Of a stretch of 64,000 nucleotides of DNA, positions 29,676 to 38,761 are shown piece after piece. Below the pieces are notes generated by a model that ran no database searches, had not been told where the DNA came from, and was given only the letters and a program-made list of their open reading frames with translations. The stretch comes from Vibrio maritimus. Its GTDB lineage: Bacteria; Pseudomonadota; Gammaproteobacteria; Enterobacterales; Vibrionaceae. Position 1 is the first letter of the stretch; the number at the start of each line of letters is the position of its first letter. Both the position numbers and the translations under genes were made by a program. The stretch covers positions 62,001-126,000 of the forward strand of contig JYJJ01000052.1 of NCBI GenBank assembly GCA_003263775.1. Reading direction: 5' to 3'.

Positions 29676-30539
29676 TTACTTTTTAGCCGTGTGGAACTGC
29701 TCGCAGGCAATCATAGTGTTCTCAATCAGGCTGGCTACCGTCATAGGACCAACACCACCAGGAACCGGAGTAATGAAACTTGCGTTGTCTTTGGCAACGT
29801 CGTATTCGACATCACCAACTAGGGTGCCATTTTCTAGACGGTTGATACCCACATCGACTACTACCGCCCCTTTTTTGATCCAATGGCCTGGAACAAAGTT
29901 TGGCTTACCAACAGCCACAACCACCACATCCGCTTGACGCACGTGACTCTCTAAGTCTTTCGTGAATCGGTGACAGGTTGTCGTTGTACAACCAGCTAGT
30001 AGCAGCTCTAGTGTCATTGGGCGACCAACAATATTAGATGCACCTACAATCACCGCGTGTTTACCACGAAGTTGAATGTTGTAACGATCAAGGAGCGTGA
30101 TAATGCCTTTTGGCGTGCACGAGCGTAACTTAGGAATGCGCTGCGCTAGACGACCTACGTTGTACGGGTGGAAGCCATCGACATCTTTTTCTGGGATGAT
30201 GCGCTCAAGAACGTGAGTCGTATCGATACCTGCAGGAAGCGGCAATTGCACCAAGATACCATCAACCTCAGGGTCATTGTTCAGCTCATCAACTAGGCTT
30301 AATAGCTCTTCTTCGGTTGCGCTAGCTGGCAAGTCGTAAGACTTAGAAACAAAGCCTACTTCTTCACACGCACGACGTTTGCTACCCACATAAACCTGCG
30401 AGGCTGGGTCTTCACCCACTAAAACAACTGCTAACCCCGGCGCTCGAAGTCCGGCGTCCGTTCTCGCTTTAACACGAGCGGCGACTTCTGAGCGTACAGT
30501 TTGAGAAATGAGTTTCCCATCAATGTTTTGAGCAGACAT
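29676..30539 (-). CDS. folD: methylenetetrahydrofolate dehydrogenase/cyclohydrolase
   Basis: FolD converts 5,10-methylene- to 10-formyl-tetrahydrofolate with NADP. The catalytic YVGSKRRAC segment, with lysine near residue 56, is present, and the NADP domain carries [11 protein letters not shown] and [10 protein letters not shown]. The 287-residue length is normal. It is divergent from the tRNA-Arg gene, and the 200 bp between them show no other feature. Confidence 0.96.
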   Translation of the reverse strand: MSAQNIDGKLISQTVRSEVAARVKARTDAGLRAPGLAVVLVGEDPASQVYVGSKRRACEEVGFVSKSYDLPASATEEELLSLVDELNNDPEVDGILVQLPLPAGIDTTHVLERIIPEKDVDGFHPYNVGRLAQRIPKLRSCTPKGIITLLDRYNIQLRGKHAVIVGASNIVGRPMTLELLLAGCTTTTCHRFTKDLESHVRQADVVVVAVGKPNFVPGHWIKKGAVVVDVGINRLENGTLVGDVEYDVAKDNASFITPVPGGVGPMTVASLIENTMIACEQFHTAKK

Positions 30540-30743
30540 AATTTTCCTTGAGAAAGTTAATTGACTGTTATTTTTGTGTGCATTGTCCCAGAAAACTATT
30601 TCAAAAGCTACAACGCAAACGTTTGCATTGGTGTGTTTTTCGTCTTTTGCTGATATGTTGACTTTTTTTGGGCGTTTAAACCGCTCAAAGTAATAAAGCC
30701 ATTGATTTACCTCTCCTAACTCGTATAATCCTTTCCCTATAGC

Positions 30744-30820
30744 GCGCCCTTAGCTCAGCTGGATAGAGCACGTCCCTTCTAAGGATGTGGTCGTAGGTTC
30801 GAATCCTACAGGGCGTGCCA
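30744..30820 (+). tRNA. tRNA-Arg (anticodon TCT), with encoded CCA
   Basis: The cloverleaf folds completely: acceptor GCGCCCT/AGGGCGT, D-stem GCTC/GAGC, anticodon stem CGTCC/GGATG with loop CTTCTAA, and T-arm GTAGG-TTCGAAT-CCTAC. It ends GCCA. The anticodon UCU reads AGA and AGG. The 3' end is the integration point of the island that follows. Confidence 0.96.
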
Positions 30821-30824
30821 TTCT
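30773..30824 (+). repeat. direct repeat, left attachment site of the tRNA-Arg island
   Basis: This 52-bp segment runs from the anticodon stem of tRNA-Arg to just past its 3' end. It recurs without mismatch at 35835-35886, as expected for attL and attR. Confidence 0.85.
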
Positions 30825-30941
30825 CTCCCTCTACTCTGTTCTTGATTCAAATCTAGTGATGACTGTACCAGGACAACCTGTCAATTCCATCACAAATACG
30901 CCCTTTTAAATCAGAGCATAACTAGTCCAATACCTGTTTGC

Positions 30942-31391
30942 GTCAACTTCTACATCCAATCATTTCTCAATTCAAAACTCGCTGTTGTTAAAGCAGGTAC
31001 CGTTCGAAAGGATGTTTCTATCTTACAAGCAATGCTCAATTGGCTTAGACGTGATCTTGGCTTCCAGAACCTTGATATCTTAAAACAAATACGACTTCCA
31101 AAAGACTATGGTGTTCGACAGTTTATTTCGACCGATGAGCAAGTTATTTTCACAATAGGTAGGTTGCCAACTGAAAAACTTCGTGATGTGTGCGCACTGC
31201 TCAGCGAGACGGCTTGCCGAGGGAGCGAGATACTTAGGCTTAAGGTGGCAGACGTGTATCTTAATCAGCGCTATATTTAACTTTGATACACTAAAAATAG
31301 CGAAGATCGAAAGGTACTTCTTCTATCTTTGGCGACGGCCAATTTTTGCTGGCCGCAGGAGTTCACAGTTCACAGCTCACAGTTTATGTGA
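30942..31391 (+). pseudogene. tyrosine recombinase (integrase) remnant
   Basis: One frame reads a core-binding domain (KAGTVRKDVSILQAMLNWL) and then the start of the catalytic domain with the first arginine (ACRGSEILRLKVADVYL). TAA and TGA interrupt it at 31278 and 31284. The same frame resumes with YTKNSEDRKVLLLSLATANF, the second beta-strand region of integrases, and ends at 31391. The histidine, second arginine and tyrosine parts are gone, as is the N-terminus. The sense strand and place next to tRNA-Arg fit the usual integrase position. Confidence 0.8.
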
Positions 31392-31436
31392 GATGATTCA
31401 CCTCTTTAACTGACCAGTCTCTAACTAGTGGTAGAT

Positions 31437-31682
31437 ATGAAAAAAATCATCTTAGAAAAATTTAATGAAGCTCTAGAGCAAACAGATGTTGAACAGCGTT
31501 ATGAGGACATCAGTGATGATCAAATTTTACTTGAGAGTGGGTTAGATTCTCTTGGTTTTGCGATTCTTGTTGCTTTGCTTGAAGAAGAGCTCGATCTAGA
31601 CCCGTTCCAAGAGATGGAAGATGCAGTTTACCCAACAACGTTTGGTGAGTTTGTAGCAATTTATGAAAAATACTCCGCATAA
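31437..31682 (+). CDS. acyl carrier protein
   Basis: The 81-residue acidic protein holds the phosphopantetheine attachment motif SGLDSLGFA, with the serine near residue 38. It would carry an acyl group loaded by the ligase encoded next, whose start overlaps the last codons of this gene. A host AcpS-type transferase would have to activate it, since none is encoded in the island. ATG 31437 was chosen; a GTG 9 bases upstream is possible. Confidence 0.9.
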   Translation: MKKIILEKFNEALEQTDVEQRYEDISDDQILLESGLDSLGFAILVALLEEELDLDPFQEMEDAVYPTTFGEFVAIYEKYSA

Positions 31683-33017
31683 CCAAAACCGTTTGATTGA
31701 CCTTGTAAAGCGAGTACCTCTCGACAGGGTCTTTCTCTCAACACAATCATCAACTTATACGTATCACGATGTCATTGAGCTAAGCAATAATTTCCGTTTA
31801 AATTATCCTCAACTAGTCAATAAAAACTGCGCCATTATTTCTCATGACCGTGAATCTTTAGCGTTACTTCTTCCTGCAATTGACAGTATTTGTCGCAATG
31901 TATTACTGCTACCGAGAGATGCAGAGGGACATGAAAAGGTCTTCTATCAGTCTGCTGATATCCACTACGTTATATCTTTATCTGAAGGGAAAGTTCAAGG
32001 TGTCAACGCAGTCTCAGAGCCGTCATCTATTAATGATGACGAAACAAGATCCTATATCCTAGCGACATCTGGAACGACAGGCACTCCAAAACTAGCCAGT
32101 TACTCACTGTCAACATTACTAGTGACAACGAAAAATGATGTTGAACGAGGGAACGAATTCACTTGGGGTTTGACCTATGATGTTAATCGGTTTGCGGGTT
32201 TACAGGTTTACCTTCAAGCCCTAGCCTCAGGTTCAACGCTCGCAGTGCCTTCCAATTCGGCAAGCATGGGTGAAGCGATTACGTTGTTTGCAAGATCTTC
32301 GGTGAATTGCTTGTCGGCTACCCCATCTTTTTGGCGTAAGCTGTTGATGGAGCCTGAACATCTTCACCTTTCGTTAAAGCGAATTACCTTAGGGGGGAAA
32401 TCAGCAACCAAAGCGTACTGTCTGCATTGGAACAGCGCTACCCTTCTGCAACTATTATTCATATTTATGCTTCAACAGAAGCTGGGGTAGGTTTTGTGGT
32501 TAAGGATAAAAAAGAAGGCTTTCCTTCTTCATACTTAACCAGTGAGTCTAACTTGTCCTGCCAACTGAAAATTATTGATGGCAATTTATGGATAAAAAGT
32601 GCCAATGGTTGCTCTAGATTTGTGAAAGGCGAGCTAGAGATTAATGATGAGGGATTCATCAATACAGGGGACATGGTCAGTCTCGAAAATGATCGAGTAC
32701 TTTTCCAAGGTAGGGAAAGTGGCTCAATTAATGTTGGCGGTAATAAAGTAATGCCTGAAAAAGTGGAGTCTGTACTTGAACAGCATCCATATGTCGTTAT
32801 GGCAAAGGTTTTCTCTAAAGCCAACCCCGTACTCGGTTCTCTTGTTGCTTGTGAGGTTGTTATTGATGAGAGTGCAAAGGAACTCTCTTCTAAAGAGATC
32901 AAACGAGAAGTTTTATCATTCTGTAAAGACGCTCTCCAGTCATTTGAGATACCTGCATTGCTTAAAGTTGTTGAATCGATAAAAACCAATGCAACAGGTA
33001 AAAAGGTAAGAAGTTAA
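31663..33017 (+). CDS. AMP-forming acyl ligase (frame broken)
   Basis: Adenylate-forming enzyme motifs are present in order: ILATSGTTGTPKLA near residue 130, YASTEAG near 265, NTGDMVSLENDRVLFQGR near 335, and the C-terminal NATGKKVR lysine motif. It would activate a carboxylic acid and load it onto the adjacent acyl carrier protein. The frame breaks in the six G bases at 32392-32397; a seventh gives TLGGEISNQSVLSALEQRY. The repaired length is about 451 residues. The start overlaps the carrier gene by 20 bases and the stop overlaps the reductase start (TAATG). The substrate is not predictable. Confidence 0.9.
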
Positions 33018-33739
33018 TGAAAAATGTCATAATCACAGGCTGTGCCAAAGGGCTAGGGTTAGAAACATCGAAAATGCTTGCTGAAGCAGGTTATAAAGTA
33101 CTTGGTATAAGCCGCACACCAACAAATGAGTACCAGCAGCTACAAGACAGTAACCCTGAATCGGTCTTTTTCTATCAATTTGATTTTTATGACGTAAAAG
33201 ATATATCAACATTGGTTAAGCAGATTACTAAGGAACATGGGCGTATATTTGGGTTGATCAATAATGCTGCGCTTGGACATGATGGTGTATTGGCAACTAT
33301 GCATGAATCTGACATTACATCACTCTTGAAAGTTAATGTCGAGGCTCCTATTCTGCTGACAAAATATGTATCTCGCTCCATGTTATTAAATCGTGGTGGT
33401 CGTATTGTTAATGTTGGTTCAATTATTGGCTCTACAGGTTTCAATGGTTTGAGTGTTTATGGTGCTACTAAGTCTGCTCTTGGGGGTTTTACAAAATCTC
33501 TAGCTCGAGAATTAGGTAAATCTCAAATAACAGTAAATACGCTCGCACCAGGTTATATGGAAACAAATATGACTGGAGGCTTGGTTGGTGACAAGCTTGA
33601 GAAAATTAAAAGACGGAGCTGCTTGGGTCGTCTAGCAAATGTAAAAGATGCTGCTAGCATGGCTTTGTTCTTGCTTTCTGAAGATGCTGCGGGTATTACG
33701 GGTGCTACCTTTACTGTCGATGCTGGGAGTACTGCGTGA
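33017..33739 (+). CDS. FabG-like short-chain dehydrogenase/reductase
   Basis: The classical SDR features are all visible: ITGCAKGLGLE cofactor loop, NNAALGHDG, catalytic serine in NVGSIIGS, YGATK, and TLAPGYMETNM. The end, GATFTVDAGSTA, is the FabG type, so 3-oxoacyl-carrier reduction with NADPH is the likely chemistry. In this cassette it would make a 3-hydroxyacyl group on the neighbouring carrier protein. That last step is inference from context. Confidence 0.88.
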   Translation: MKNVIITGCAKGLGLETSKMLAEAGYKVLGISRTPTNEYQQLQDSNPESVFFYQFDFYDVKDISTLVKQITKEHGRIFGLINNAALGHDGVLATMHESDITSLLKVNVEAPILLTKYVSRSMLLNRGGRIVNVGSIIGSTGFNGLSVYGATKSALGGFTKSLARELGKSQITVNTLAPGYMETNMTGGLVGDKLEKIKRRSCLGRLANVKDAASMALFLLSEDAAGITGATFTVDAGSTA

Positions 33740-33740
33740 T

Positions 33741-34722
33741 ATGGGAATAAAAATTAGCCTATGTGATTTTTCTGATGTAGAGCAATTATTGTCTTTTATT
33801 GACTCAGATTGGAAAAAAGACCATATCTTTGTGAGAGATAGAAAGCTTTTCGATTGGCAGCATAAAGGAAAGGATAACTACAACTTTGTTGTGGCAAAAA
33901 ATGAAGATGATATAGTTGGGATTTTAGGCTATATACCTTTAGCTCAATACTCTTCCATATTAGCCGAAAATAATGAGTTGTGGCTGGCCATATGGAAGGT
34001 AAAGGATGGAATTAACAAGCCTGGCCTTGGATTGATGATGTTGAAGTTTTTGAATAAAAAATATAACAATCCATCAATATGCTCTATAGGGCTTAGTAAA
34101 CAAGTTATACCTATTTATAAGGCATTTAAGTATCAGATTGGTGTATTGTCTCATTTGGCTTTCTTCAATAATGGAATGGATGACTTTAAGATCTGCACAC
34201 CAGATGTTAATAACAAAAAAGATTTCAAAAGTAACGACTTAACATATAGGGTTTGTGATGATGTTGCTTTTTATTGATGAATCTTTCTTCCTGAAGAACC
34301 CTAGAAAGAATTATGAGTACATAGTTAATAGGTATGTCAATCACCCGAGTTATAAGTACAGTTTCTTGTTAATTTATAGGGGAGAGGATCTTTTAACGGT
34401 TTCAGTTTTTCGAGAGATCAATATAGACGGTTCTAAGGTCAGTAGGATTGTTGATGGGTTTGGTGAAAATATAACTAACCCTATGTTTAGCTACAATATT
34501 TCTCAGTTTTTAAAAGACTTCAATTATGAATATATTGATTTAGTTTCAAACATAGAACACATGCCAGGAAGTGGGTTTGTAAGTTCTAGTGAATCTATAA
34601 TCATCCCCAACTATTTTGAACCATTTGAGAAAAGAAATGTTCAAATTGACTACGCATATAAGTCCACTAGTGACCTAGTCATATACCGTGGCGATTCAGA
34701 CCAAGATAGGCCAAATCTATGA
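33741..34722 (+). CDS. GNAT-like acyltransferase, probably for a sugar amine (frame broken)
   Basis: The N-terminal half (FIDSDWKKDHIFVRDRKLFDWQ, YNFVVAKNEDDIVGILGYIPL, GLGLMMLKFL) looks like a GNAT fold seen in polysaccharide biosynthesis loci. A second domain follows after 34270, with a YEYIVNRYVNHPSYKYSFL segment. As written they are two overlapping reading frames. Removing one T from the run at 34268-34272 joins them through VCDDVAFIDESFFLKNPRK into one protein of about 326 residues. No individual family name is certain. Confidence 0.65.
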
Positions 34723-35687
34723 ATAAGTTGACAGTTGTCATGTATCACTATGTCCGAAATATTCTTGATTCTAGATATCCTGACATTAAAGGTCTAGAGT
34801 TGGATCTTTTTATTAAGCAGCTGGAGTTTTTTAGGGATAACTACAGCTTTGTTACTATGGAAGATGTAATTCTTTCTAAGAAGAATGGAAGTCTACTACC
34901 AGAGAATGCAATTTTATTGACATTTGATGATGCTTATTCAGAGCACTTTAGCCAAGTATATCCGATATTGAAGGGTTTTGGTGTTCAAGGTTCTTTCTTT
35001 GTGCCAGTGAAAGCAGTTGTTGAGCACAAACTCCTTGATGTTAACAAAATTCACTTTATTTTGTCTTCAGTGGAAGATATTAATTTACTTATCGAAGATA
35101 TTAAAAGTGACATAGAAGTTTATAGAGATGAATATAGTCTTGATGATTTCTCGTCTTACTTTTCAAAATGGGCTATTGCCAATCGATTTGATATCAAAGA
35201 AGTTATTTTTGTAAAGAGAATGCTACAACATGCTTTACCAGAAGAGCTGAGAAACACTCTATCTAGTAAGTACTTTGAGAAATATGTTGGTGTATCTGAG
35301 AGAGCCTTTGCAAAAGAGTTGTATATGAACGAGTCTCAGCTGAAGCAGATGGTGCGTGATGGTATGCATGTGGGAGCTCATGGTTACGATCATTATTGGT
35401 GGGATAAGCTAGATAGTGATTCACTTGAGGTTGAGATAACGAAGTCTATGGATTTTCTAAGTTCATTAGGCTGTGACATGTCAAATTGGACTGCGTGTTA
35501 CCCATACGGCTCTTCGAGTGGTGATGTTGTTTCAACATTAAAAAAACATGGATGTGAGTTGGCATTTACAACAGAAGTCAACGTGGCGAATTTAGAGCAA
35601 CATGACAGTTTATTGTTACCTCGACTGGATACTAATGATTTTCCGCCAAAGAGTGATAATTATATTAACTTCACACATAACAAATAA
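34719..35687 (+). CDS. polysaccharide deacetylase, NodB type
   Basis: The carbohydrate esterase 4 motifs are present: LTFDDAYSEH near residue 65, GAHGYDHYWW with the H-x3-H metal pair near residue 222, and CYPYGSSSGDV. It would remove N- or O-acetyl groups from a sugar. There is no signal peptide, so it probably acts in the cytoplasm, on nucleotide sugars or lipid-linked units. The start overlaps the acyltransferase stop (ATGA). Confidence 0.88.
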   Translation: MNKLTVVMYHYVRNILDSRYPDIKGLELDLFIKQLEFFRDNYSFVTMEDVILSKKNGSLLPENAILLTFDDAYSEHFSQVYPILKGFGVQGSFFVPVKAVVEHKLLDVNKIHFILSSVEDINLLIEDIKSDIEVYRDEYSLDDFSSYFSKWAIANRFDIKEVIFVKRMLQHALPEELRNTLSSKYFEKYVGVSERAFAKELYMNESQLKQMVRDGMHVGAHGYDHYWWDKLDSDSLEVEITKSMDFLSSLGCDMSNWTACYPYGSSSGDVVSTLKKHGCELAFTTEVNVANLEQHDSLLLPRLDTNDFPPKSDNYINFTHNK

Positions 35688-35805
35688 TGATGACCTTGTC
35701 TTTGAAAGATCGGTTATGTGAAGTAATGGATTTAAGCTAATTTAGTTGAGACATCAGGCACAGTCCTATGCAATTCAGGCTCTTGGACTGTGTCAGAGTA
35801 AAAGG

Positions 35806-35882
35806 GCGCCCTTAATTCAGCTGGATAGAGCACATCCCTTCTAAGGATGTGGTCGTAGGTTCGAATCCTACAGGGCGTGCCA
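35806..35882 (+). tRNA. second tRNA-Arg (TCT) copy, D-stem damaged
   Basis: The 77 bases match the first copy except at three places. The D-stem 5' strand reads ATTC instead of GCTC, which leaves only two Watson-Crick pairs with GAGC. One anticodon-stem base differs (CATCC for CGTCC), which in fact makes that stem perfect. Acceptor, T-arm, anticodon and CCA are intact. It may be weakly functional or a pseudo-tRNA left as the right end of the island. Confidence 0.85.
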
Positions 35883-35886
35883 TTCT
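35835..35886 (+). repeat. direct repeat, right attachment site of the tRNA-Arg island
   Basis: Identical over 52 bp to 30773-30824. It covers the 3' part of the second tRNA-Arg copy and four bases beyond. Confidence 0.85.
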
Positions 35887-36008
35887 TTCCCCTCTTATGC
35901 TTTCCTGTATCTTTTTCCCTTAGACTTTAAATTAACATAGTGCTTTTTGCTGCTGTGGATTTCGCGTATCTGTCTGTTTTTCAAGTGATGTTATCTATCG
36001 CTCAAACC

Positions 36009-36044
36009 AAAAAAAGAGCGGCAAGCATTACGCTTACCACTCTT
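36009..36044 (-). terminator. terminator of the lipoprotein gene
   Basis: On the minus strand GAGTGGTAAGC pairs, with G-U pairs, with GCTTGCCGCTC around GTAAT and is followed by a seven-base T-run. Confidence 0.8.
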
Positions 36045-36062
36045 AGTTACTGCCGCTTAGGT

Positions 36063-37127
36063 CTAAAAGTCAGGCTCTTGTGAGTAGAATACTAGCGAGC
36101 TAAGTGAGCCCACGTCTTCAGCAAAGCCTTGGTTGATGTAGGCGTCTGATTGAGAAAAGACCTTAACCATCGTCGTAAAGCCATCGGTTGCTGTGATGTG
36201 GAGTTGGTGGATGTATTCTGTCCCTTCTTCCTCAAGAGCGAGCAACAACACACCGTCATCATCGACCATCCACTCACCGGCAATATCGACAACGTCGTCT
36301 TTGTCACGAATTTCAAAATCGTACCAACCCGATCTGCTGGTGCTATCAGTGTCGGTGAAGACAAAGCGCTCGTATTCGCCATCTCCATCACCGCTGTAGA
36401 CATCTTTCGCTTTGATGAGGCGATTAGTATCAAAGTCTGCGTAACGTCCGCCCAGAGTTACTCGACATTCGGTCTCTAATAGTGATGCTAGTTCGGTTTT
36501 GGTAACGGCATATTCTTGGGTTAGGTTGGTTTCGAACTCAGGGTTATCTTGTTGGGTACATTGTGTCGGTGTAAAGTCCTTGCCAAATAGTGAACTGTAA
36601 TACGTGGTTTCATATTGCCCTGTGTCACCATCATAGTAGTACTCGTAAATGAGCGTTGATACTGTCTTGGCATCTTCATCGAGCACTGTAATGAGTGTGT
36701 AGGCCTCGCTGTCATCCCAATCGAAACGTGTTGCTCCGTCTACTTCAGATGCTACACCTGAATCTCCGCCGGCACCAATATAGTGATACACGAATGTGCC
36801 ATCACTTTGGGCTTCATAGGACTTGACTTGAGATGAGCTGTTTATCCTGAAATACGTGACGTCTTTGCTAAGCGTACTTTGGCTTGAACTAGAGCTTTGG
36901 CTTGCGATAGGTGAACATGCCGCGACGGCCGCTCTGTAGTCAGCCTCGGTTGGAGCCGTTGGGTCATCCACAGAGCAACTGGTGAGTGTGGTGAGTTCGA
37001 GTTGTACGCTATCACCAGAGCTCTGTGAGTCACCGCCTGACGTGTCGTCAGAGCTAGAGTTGCAGCCAACCAGAAATAAAGTCATTAACGACGAAGCCAA
37101 GAGGCTTTTTTTCGAACGAATAGACAT
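36063..37127 (-). CDS. uncharacterised lipoprotein
   Basis: The N-terminus has a lipoprotein signal with lipobox LVGC near residue 22, followed by a Ser/Gly/Asp-rich linker. The body of 354 residues is acidic, with many Asp, Tyr and Thr and several DGDG-type repeats such as YYDGDTGQYE and YSGDGDGEYE that could bind calcium. I recognise no family. It lies directly downstream of the LuxR-type regulator on the same strand and may be co-transcribed with it. Confidence 0.75.
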   Translation of the reverse strand: MSIRSKKSLLASSLMTLFLVGCNSSSDDTSGGDSQSSGDSVQLELTTLTSCSVDDPTAPTEADYRAAVAACSPIASQSSSSSQSTLSKDVTYFRINSSSQVKSYEAQSDGTFVYHYIGAGGDSGVASEVDGATRFDWDDSEAYTLITVLDEDAKTVSTLIYEYYYDGDTGQYETTYYSSLFGKDFTPTQCTQQDNPEFETNLTQEYAVTKTELASLLETECRVTLGGRYADFDTNRLIKAKDVYSGDGDGEYERFVFTDTDSTSRSGWYDFEIRDKDDVVDIAGEWMVDDDGVLLLALEEEGTEYIHQLHITATDGFTTMVKVFSQSDAYINQGFAEDVGSLSSLVFYSQEPDF

Positions 37128-37222
37128 GACAAATCCCTTTGTAAATGTTGTTAGTGTGATATTTATTTGTAACCAAAAGGTTGTCAGCTAAGTTATAGAA
37201 CTCTCGAATAAATACCCATCCC

Positions 37223-38400
37223 CTACACGGGGGGTAGACAGGACTGGTCAAGAGTGTTGCTATTAAATCTGATTGGCTATGGCTGCCCGTTTTGACAAAG
37301 ATCGATTTAATATGGTCTTTAATTGTGTGTGCAGATCGCTCCAAGATGGTGGCGATTTCGTTTCGAGTGTAGCCCTTAGCGATAAGCTCGCACACGGCAG
37401 TTTCGGTTTCGGTCAGGCCGAATATGGCTTGTAGAAAGTCGGAATTTACGTGTATGGGGTGTTGTCGGTCGTAGAGATACACCATAGCGCCGACCTCAAA
37501 TTCATTGAATCGCGACTGCTCTTGGTATGGATTCGTGTGCTCGATACCAAACGGCACCAGCAAAATGGTGATGGGTGACTGTTTGTTGGTGAGGTGGGTC
37601 ACGCGGCATGCTTGCTTTGAGTCATCGCCGCGCTTTAACACTTGAAATAGGTTGGCGATGTAGTCTTGTTTTATTGAGATGTCTTTAATGGAAAAGCGAG
37701 CTGCGGATACCTCTAAGTCACTATGTAGCTCACCAAGCTCAATGGCTTTTTGGTTGACACAGATAAGCTCGCCCTTACTGTCATAAAGCAGTGCGCCATG
37801 GGGAAGGTGCGCGATGAGTTGCTGCAAATTTGCTGAATCTTTTCGAATGCCGGCAAACTGCTGATAGAGGACGAACGCTCTTTGAATGTGTGGAATTAAC
37901 TCATTGAGAATCAACACGTCATTTTGTGAAAAGGCCGCTGCTCGCAGATCTCTATGAATACTGATCATCGCAATTTGGTTTTGGATGCGACCAATGACAG
38001 CCGACGATACGTCCAACAGTTGATGACCATCAAACCATTGTTCCACCAGTTTTTGGCTTGGTGTCAGGGTTTTCGTTGCCGGGCGGCCGATATCGCCGAG
38101 TAAAGTGTAAAAACGGCTAGGAGGCGCGACATCAATATAATCGTGAATATAGTTGCCTTCTTCTAAGTTCTTCTCAATGTACTCAATGATTACATCGGTT
38201 TTTGGCCCGGCAATCCAGGCGCTTTCTATTGCGAGGTTATTCGTATTTTGAATGTGCAGCACAGCATCGGCTAGGTTGAATTCAGTTACGAGTAACTCTA
38301 AGAAAGGTTGGAATCCTTGTTGATGGGTAGGGGCTTGATACAGTAGGTCAATCAAATCACTAAAGCGAAACAGTGATTTCTTTTCAATGGTTTCAGTCAT
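37223..38400 (-). CDS. LuxR-type transcriptional regulator
   Basis: The C-terminal helix-turn-helix is clear (LTETETAVCELIAKGYTRNEIA, then SAHTIKDHIKSIFVKTG). The long N-terminal part resembles a signal or PAS-like region, with LLYDSKGELICVNQKAIEL near residue 225. As written the frame passes a PVYPP end and runs about 50 residues into the lipoprotein gene. One extra base in the six G bases at 37229-37234 would stop it at YPPV, the normal end of such proteins. ATG 38400 was chosen; a GTG at 38430 is possible. The ligand and targets are unknown. Confidence 0.8.
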
Positions 38401-38430
38401 CGCTATTGGTCTTTGTTTATTGGGGTTCAC

Positions 38431-38761
38431 CCGAAAAAATAGGCGTCTATTACAACGTCCTAACCACGAATCTTGCAGGTAACCATCTCTATTAATGGGG
38501 AATTTACGTCCTACTATATTAAGTATGAAATTCGGTATCCCGCCAGTTTACTGACTGATTTCACAGTTATAGTTGTGATGATGGTTTCATAATTGGAAAA
38601 AATGTGATCTCGCCCCCCCCTCGCTTTGGAAGACCCCGTCGTATTTTTTGACAAAATCTCTGTTTTTGAATTGTCGATGAAGTGTTATAAAGTAACAATT
38701 TGTTCCCTCTGGTGACTTACGTCCAGTTAATGTTGTAGGTCATATCGATAGAGAAATTTGT
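38431..38761. other. divergent intergenic region between the LuxR-type gene and zevA
   Basis: The 331-bp gap contains an eight-base C-run near 38613-38622, a Zur-like site (38679-38701) and otherwise AT-rich sequence expected to hold both promoters. No gene is seen. Confidence 0.6.
38679..38701 (+). promoter_or_regulatory. Zur-like operator upstream of zevA
   Basis: GAAGTGTTATAAAGTAACAATT agrees with the Zur consensus (GAAATGTTATANTATAACATTTC) at about 17 of 22 fixed positions. It lies 60 bp before zevA, which suggests control by zinc. Confidence 0.6.

Larger units (their letters stand above)
30821..35886. mobile_element. small genomic island between two tRNA-Arg copies
   Basis: The stretch is bounded by 52-bp direct repeats within tRNA-Arg. 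It begins with a ruined tyrosine integrase and is visibly more AT-rich than the genes on both sides. It carries a five-gene cassette for acyl and sugar chemistry and no other phage or plasmid functions. It is probably a degraded integrative element that can no longer move by itself. Confidence 0.8.

Noticed and set aside
30821..31436. An intact integrase after tRNA-Arg
   Set aside because: Two in-frame stops and the missing C-terminal catalytic residues show that it is dead.
32465..32989. A 174-codon open frame on the minus strand inside the ligase gene
   Set aside because: It is the shadow of the adenylate-forming domain, whose motifs are all on the plus strand.
38613..38622. A run of C bases upstream of zevA as a phase-variation tract
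   Set aside because: It is not inside a gene and not placed between promoter elements that I can identify. With so many run-length errors its length is unreliable.
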